Part shown: positions 61,265 to 64,000 of the stretch, piece by piece
Layout of the letters: every line of letters starts with the position of its first letter
How positions within the stretch are numbered: the stretch's first letter is position 1
Assembly (NCBI RefSeq): GCF_000384815.1
Contig: NZ_ARQF01000021.1
Coordinates: 744,001 to 808,000 of the forward strand
Reading direction: 5' to 3'
Length of the DNA: 64,000 bases
Source of the DNA: Halodesulfovibrio aestuarii DSM 17919 = ATCC 29578
GTDB lineage: Bacteria; Desulfobacterota; Desulfovibrionia; Desulfovibrionales; Desulfovibrionaceae
The notes under the pieces: model-generated
What the model was told of the DNA's origin: nothing
Database searches by the model: none
What the model saw: only the letters and a program-made list of their open reading frames with translations
Translations under genes and position numbers: made by a program

Positions 61265-64000
61265 TTAATCAATTTCAACTAATATAGCTTCTTTCCAATA
61301 CCTTTTGGAATTACTATCTAACCCAACTTTCTCAAATAAAAATTCAATAGCCTGCTGTACGGTATCGGGTGAAGAGCTCAACATATTGAAAATATTTTCA
61401 GTAAAACCTGCTTGAACATCCAATGTTATCAGTGCAGCTGATGAAGGATCTTGGTTTGCATTTTCTAGCAACTCTTCACCATTAATTACCTGCCACACAC
61501 CACTACTTCTTAATCTCCAGAAGGGATATTCAGGATGATGAGCCTTGCGCTCTGGTCCTAATTTCTCCAAGAGCTTGGTTAAAGGAGCTTGAACAGCCTC
61601 AAACGCCATTAAACGCTCTTTACCAGCACGTATACGAAATAAAGTATACAATAGGACAAGGGGTTTATGAATTGCTTTTTCTTCGCCTTTTTTCCAAACA
61701 ACTAAAGAAGATAAAGCTTTTTGGAGCTCTTTTGCGCCCATAAGTTGCCAAAAAGCCTTATCCAACATGTGACGCACGCTTACCCCGCCACCAACGAATA
61801 AGCTCTGATGTTTTTGAAGCGTTGCAACTTGCATTGCCAAGTCAGATTGAATATTCTTTTCTGAAGCACTAAATATCAAGCTTGCATGATTTTTTTCTAC
61901 TTTTGCAATACGATGAATAATCCAGGTCGCCATATATTCAGCATAGTCATTATCTTTTGTCTTGAAATGGGCAAGACTTTGCGTTGACAAAATAGTTCCA
62001 ACACCAAACTCCCGCCCCTCTTTCAAAACTTTACGAAATGACGGAAAATTCTGAGCCATAAAATTATCAGCCTCATCAACTAAAATAACTTTGGTCAATT
62101 GGCGATGTTCTCCTTGAATTTCTGGCTTACCCGCTTTTTGCATTTGAAGATAAAATAAGTCTAAAGTCAGCGCAACAATCAAGCTCTGAATATTACTCGG
62201 GTAATTGATTAGATTTAAAACAGTCACCCCTGAAAGAACTTCATAAAGAGAATTAACTTTTGTCGCATCTCTCTCAAAGATATCAAAAGAATCCAACCGG
62301 TACAGTGCCGCATAAAGCGAGTCCTCTACAGGATTTTCCTCTAAAAAAAGTTTATACACATCGTGTATGGTTGGAGCTGGTGCTGTCAAATCATCCAACA
62401 CACCTGCACGGCGATAAGCTTCCATTATCAAGCGATGTAATTTCATCGTTTGTTTAACCCCAAACCCAAAAACACGTGTGATAGTATCAACAAGTCCTTC
62501 AGCTATCAGCATTGGATCTGCATCGCCATACAGGCTTAATGGATTATAAGGGAGCTTTTTAGGCTTAAGAACGGTTGCATTGGTTGCTGAAGCAAATTCT
62601 TCTCCTACGTAATCAGCTTTGTAATCAAAAATTAAAAATCCAACTTGTTGGCCATTAACATTGCAAGCCCTCTGCTGTACTAACTGGGTAATAAGAGACT
62701 TAGTAAATTGTGTTTTACCCGATCCCATAGTCCCAATAATACCGGTATTGGGATTCAAGAATTTTGATGTATTGGTTGGCTCCCAATAAACTGGTGATGC
62801 TGTTACACTTTCATGGCCACAAAGTACTTTAATGCACTCAAGTTTGTCTATTTTATCAAAAGCTACTGTTTCCTTTGAGCTAGTCTCTGGTTGGTCATCA
62901 TCGATAATAGATGACACCTCATTACTGGCAACATTAACTTCAATACTCATACTGTGCTCATTGCTAACTACCTGCGACGAGGAAAAAAGCTCATCAACAA
63001 CAGATGACTCCGCTTTCTCTAAACTAGTTTCATCCCCTTCTACAGACAGTGCATTCTGCCTCAGCTCTTCTTCTTTGGAAACAGAATTGACATTCTCAGA
63101 AGAAGCTAAATCTAACTTCCCTGGCTCAACTTTCGCACTATCACTTTGAGATGGATGGACCGAATTAAGGTAACTTTGGAGAGACATTGATGCTAAAGAG
63201 CATAACGTGAATTCACTCGGTATGCCAAAATGTTCTACCAAGCTTAATCTTGCCTTTCGCCCAATCAGATCACCATTCACCAAATACTCTAGTGAAGCCA
63301 TTGGGAGCGTTATTTTCAAGACATTACTCTCAACTTGATACATTGGTCCTGAAAGTTTTTTTGAATTAGAGTGGGCTACTACAATTCCTTCAAAAAAATC
63401 ATTCAATTGTTCAAGTTGATAGTCACCTCTAAGCCATTCTTCTCGTTGATCTAAAATTGGCTTGAAGTAATCTTCTTCAAAAATTCCATATAATTGATAA
63501 TTTTCTATTTGCATGAAGACCTGACGTACAAACAGCGCTCGATACAGCTTGTGTGCAAGGATTTCTTTTCCCAACAAATCATCACCCATATATAGTAAAA
63601 GAGAGCGTGCCTGAGTAACAGCTTTGTCATAATTGGGTGGCGCTCCTGTTTTCACTTCAACAGGCAGTAAATACATTTTATTATCTTTAAACCCTACAAA
63701 TAAAATGTCATCTGAAATTGCCCCATTTTTTACGCCATGCAACGCCCTAGCCAAATCTCCTTCTAATATGGACAAACCAATATTCCCTGACACACGAATC
63801 ATTTCGGCAATCGAAATCGGTACCCAAGTAATTGAAGAATCAGAAAGCATAGCAGCAACAAATTTATACGCACCGATAATACCAACACGCTCACGTTGTA
63901 TATTAGGCTTTGCGGTCAACATTCCTAACAACCACGTACCATTAAAGGCATTAAACTGACTAATGTCACCACCATCAATCGTAGCTAGAATATTGGAGAA
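61265..64000 (-). CDS. DptH-like HerA ATPase with nuclease-like and sulfur-binding-like domains (partial)
   Basis: The frame is open to the window edge, so the start lies outside; the visible part is about 911 codons. Near the visible N-terminus, ISDDILFVGFKDNKMYLLPV + EVKTG fits a PD-(D/E)xK nuclease fold. A variable acidic linker follows, then a HerA/FtsK-type ATPase with Walker A GIIGTMGSGKTQ and Walker B VILVDEADNFMAQ. The last about 150 residues (HKPLVLLYTLFRIRAGKERL, then KAHHPEYPFWRLRSSGVWQV) resemble the sulfur-binding domain of ScoMcrA-type enzymes that read phosphorothioated DNA. Hence best called DptH-like: part of a phosphorothioation-dependent restriction system, with partners presumably beyond 64 kb. 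The DptH name is inferred from this combination. Confidence 0.72.
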   Translation of the reverse strand, partial: FSNILATIDGGDISQFNAFNGTWLLGMLTAKPNIQRERVGIIGAYKFVAAMLSDSSITWVPISIAEMIRVSGNIGLSILEGDLARALHGVKNGAISDDILFVGFKDNKMYLLPVEVKTGAPPNYDKAVTQARSLLLYMGDDLLGKEILAHKLYRALFVRQVFMQIENYQLYGIFEEDYFKPILDQREEWLRGDYQLEQLNDFFEGIVVAHSNSKKLSGPMYQVESNVLKITLPMASLEYLVNGDLIGRKARLSLVEHFGIPSEFTLCSLASMSLQSYLNSVHPSQSDSAKVEPGKLDLASSENVNSVSKEEELRQNALSVEGDETSLEKAESSVVDELFSSSQVVSNEHSMSIEVNVASNEVSSIIDDDQPETSSKETVAFDKIDKLECIKVLCGHESVTASPVYWEPTNTSKFLNPNTGIIGTMGSGKTQFTKSLITQLVQQRACNVNGQQVGFLIFDYKADYVGEEFASATNATVLKPKKLPYNPLSLYGDADPMLIAEGLVDTITRVFGFGVKQTMKLHRLIMEAYRRAGVLDDLTAPAPTIHDVYKLFLEENPVEDSLYAALYRLDSFDIFERDATKVNSLYEVLSGVTVLNLINYPSNIQSLIVALTLDLFYLQMQKAGKPEIQGEHRQLTKVILVDEADNFMAQNFPSFRKVLKEGREFGVGTILSTQSLAHFKTKDNDYAEYMATWIIHRIAKVEKNHASLIFSASEKNIQSDLAMQVATLQKHQSLFVGGGVSVRHMLDKAFWQLMGAKELQKALSSLVVWKKGEEKAIHKPLVLLYTLFRIRAGKERLMAFEAVQAPLTKLLEKLGPERKAHHPEYPFWRLRSSGVWQVINGEELLENANQDPSSAALITLDVQAGFTENIFNMLSSSPDTVQQAIEFLFEKVGLDSNSKRYWKEAILVEID

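Noticed and set aside
1-64000. tRNA genes or an att site at a tRNA for the integrative element
   Set aside because: I looked for T-loop-like GTTCGAATC patterns and cloverleaf arms by eye and found none; a tRNAscan run would be decisive.

Overview
The window looks like the chromosome of a marine, anaerobic sulfate-reducing deltaproteobacterium in the Desulfovibrionaceae, possibly Halodesulfovibrio-like. The reasons are a Tat-exported two-subunit periplasmic [FeFe] hydrogenase of the Desulfovibrio HydAB type with all three maturases, the density of two-component and cyclic-di-GMP genes, and a moderate, AT-leaning base composition. This placement comes from gene content and was not tested by a database search. 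No rRNA, tRNA or CRISPR array was seen.

Layout. 1-8.4 kb: the 3' end of an unknown gene, a pstSCAB phosphate ABC transporter, an OmpR/CusS-type two-component system, a small secreted protein and an ArnT/GT39-type membrane glycosyltransferase. 8.8-14.1 kb: a giant AsmA-like/DUF748 protein and a PAS-PAS-GGDEF diguanylate cyclase. 14.2-18.2 kb (minus): an ECF-sigma operon encoding a membrane-anchored AMPK/CBM48-like protein, an unknown secreted protein, a TPR-OmpA lipoprotein and a low-complexity Ala/Gly-rich secreted protein. 18.7-21.5 kb: a RimK glutamate ligase with its aspartic-protease partner, and three small OB-fold-like proteins. 21.7-35.8 kb: a sigma-54 activator, a DASS carboxylate transporter, two large sensor kinases each followed by a GGDEF response regulator, a PhzF-like isomerase and an Hsp20. 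36.1-42.2 kb (minus): hydA-hydB-(TM1266-like regulator)-hydG-hydE-hydF. 42.6-45.8 kb: methylglyoxal synthase and a proton P-type ATPase.

45.9-52.4 kb (minus) is a compact ribosomally synthesised peptide (RiPP) cluster of the clostridial Cys-rich (CLI_3235/CcpM-like) type: a 48-residue precursor, a hairpin, a radical SAM maturase, a TIGR04066-like protein, an ACP-like protein without an obvious carrier serine, a subtilase and an ABC exporter. The precursor gene is short and was found by reading the leader region of the operon.

From 53.2 kb the window enters mobile DNA. A decayed IS3-family element lies at the junction between a NifU-like gene and a conjugative module. It has cut off the 5' end of a TraF-type signal peptidase, which is followed by a TraC-like primase/antirestriction protein and a plasmid-type topoisomerase III. 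The last 4 kb holds a HEPN-like protein and, running off the window edge, a DptH-like HerA ATPase with a nuclease-like segment and a C-terminal segment resembling the phosphorothioate (sulfur)-binding domain of ScoMcrA-type enzymes. This suggests a phosphorothioation-dependent defence island carried on an integrative element.
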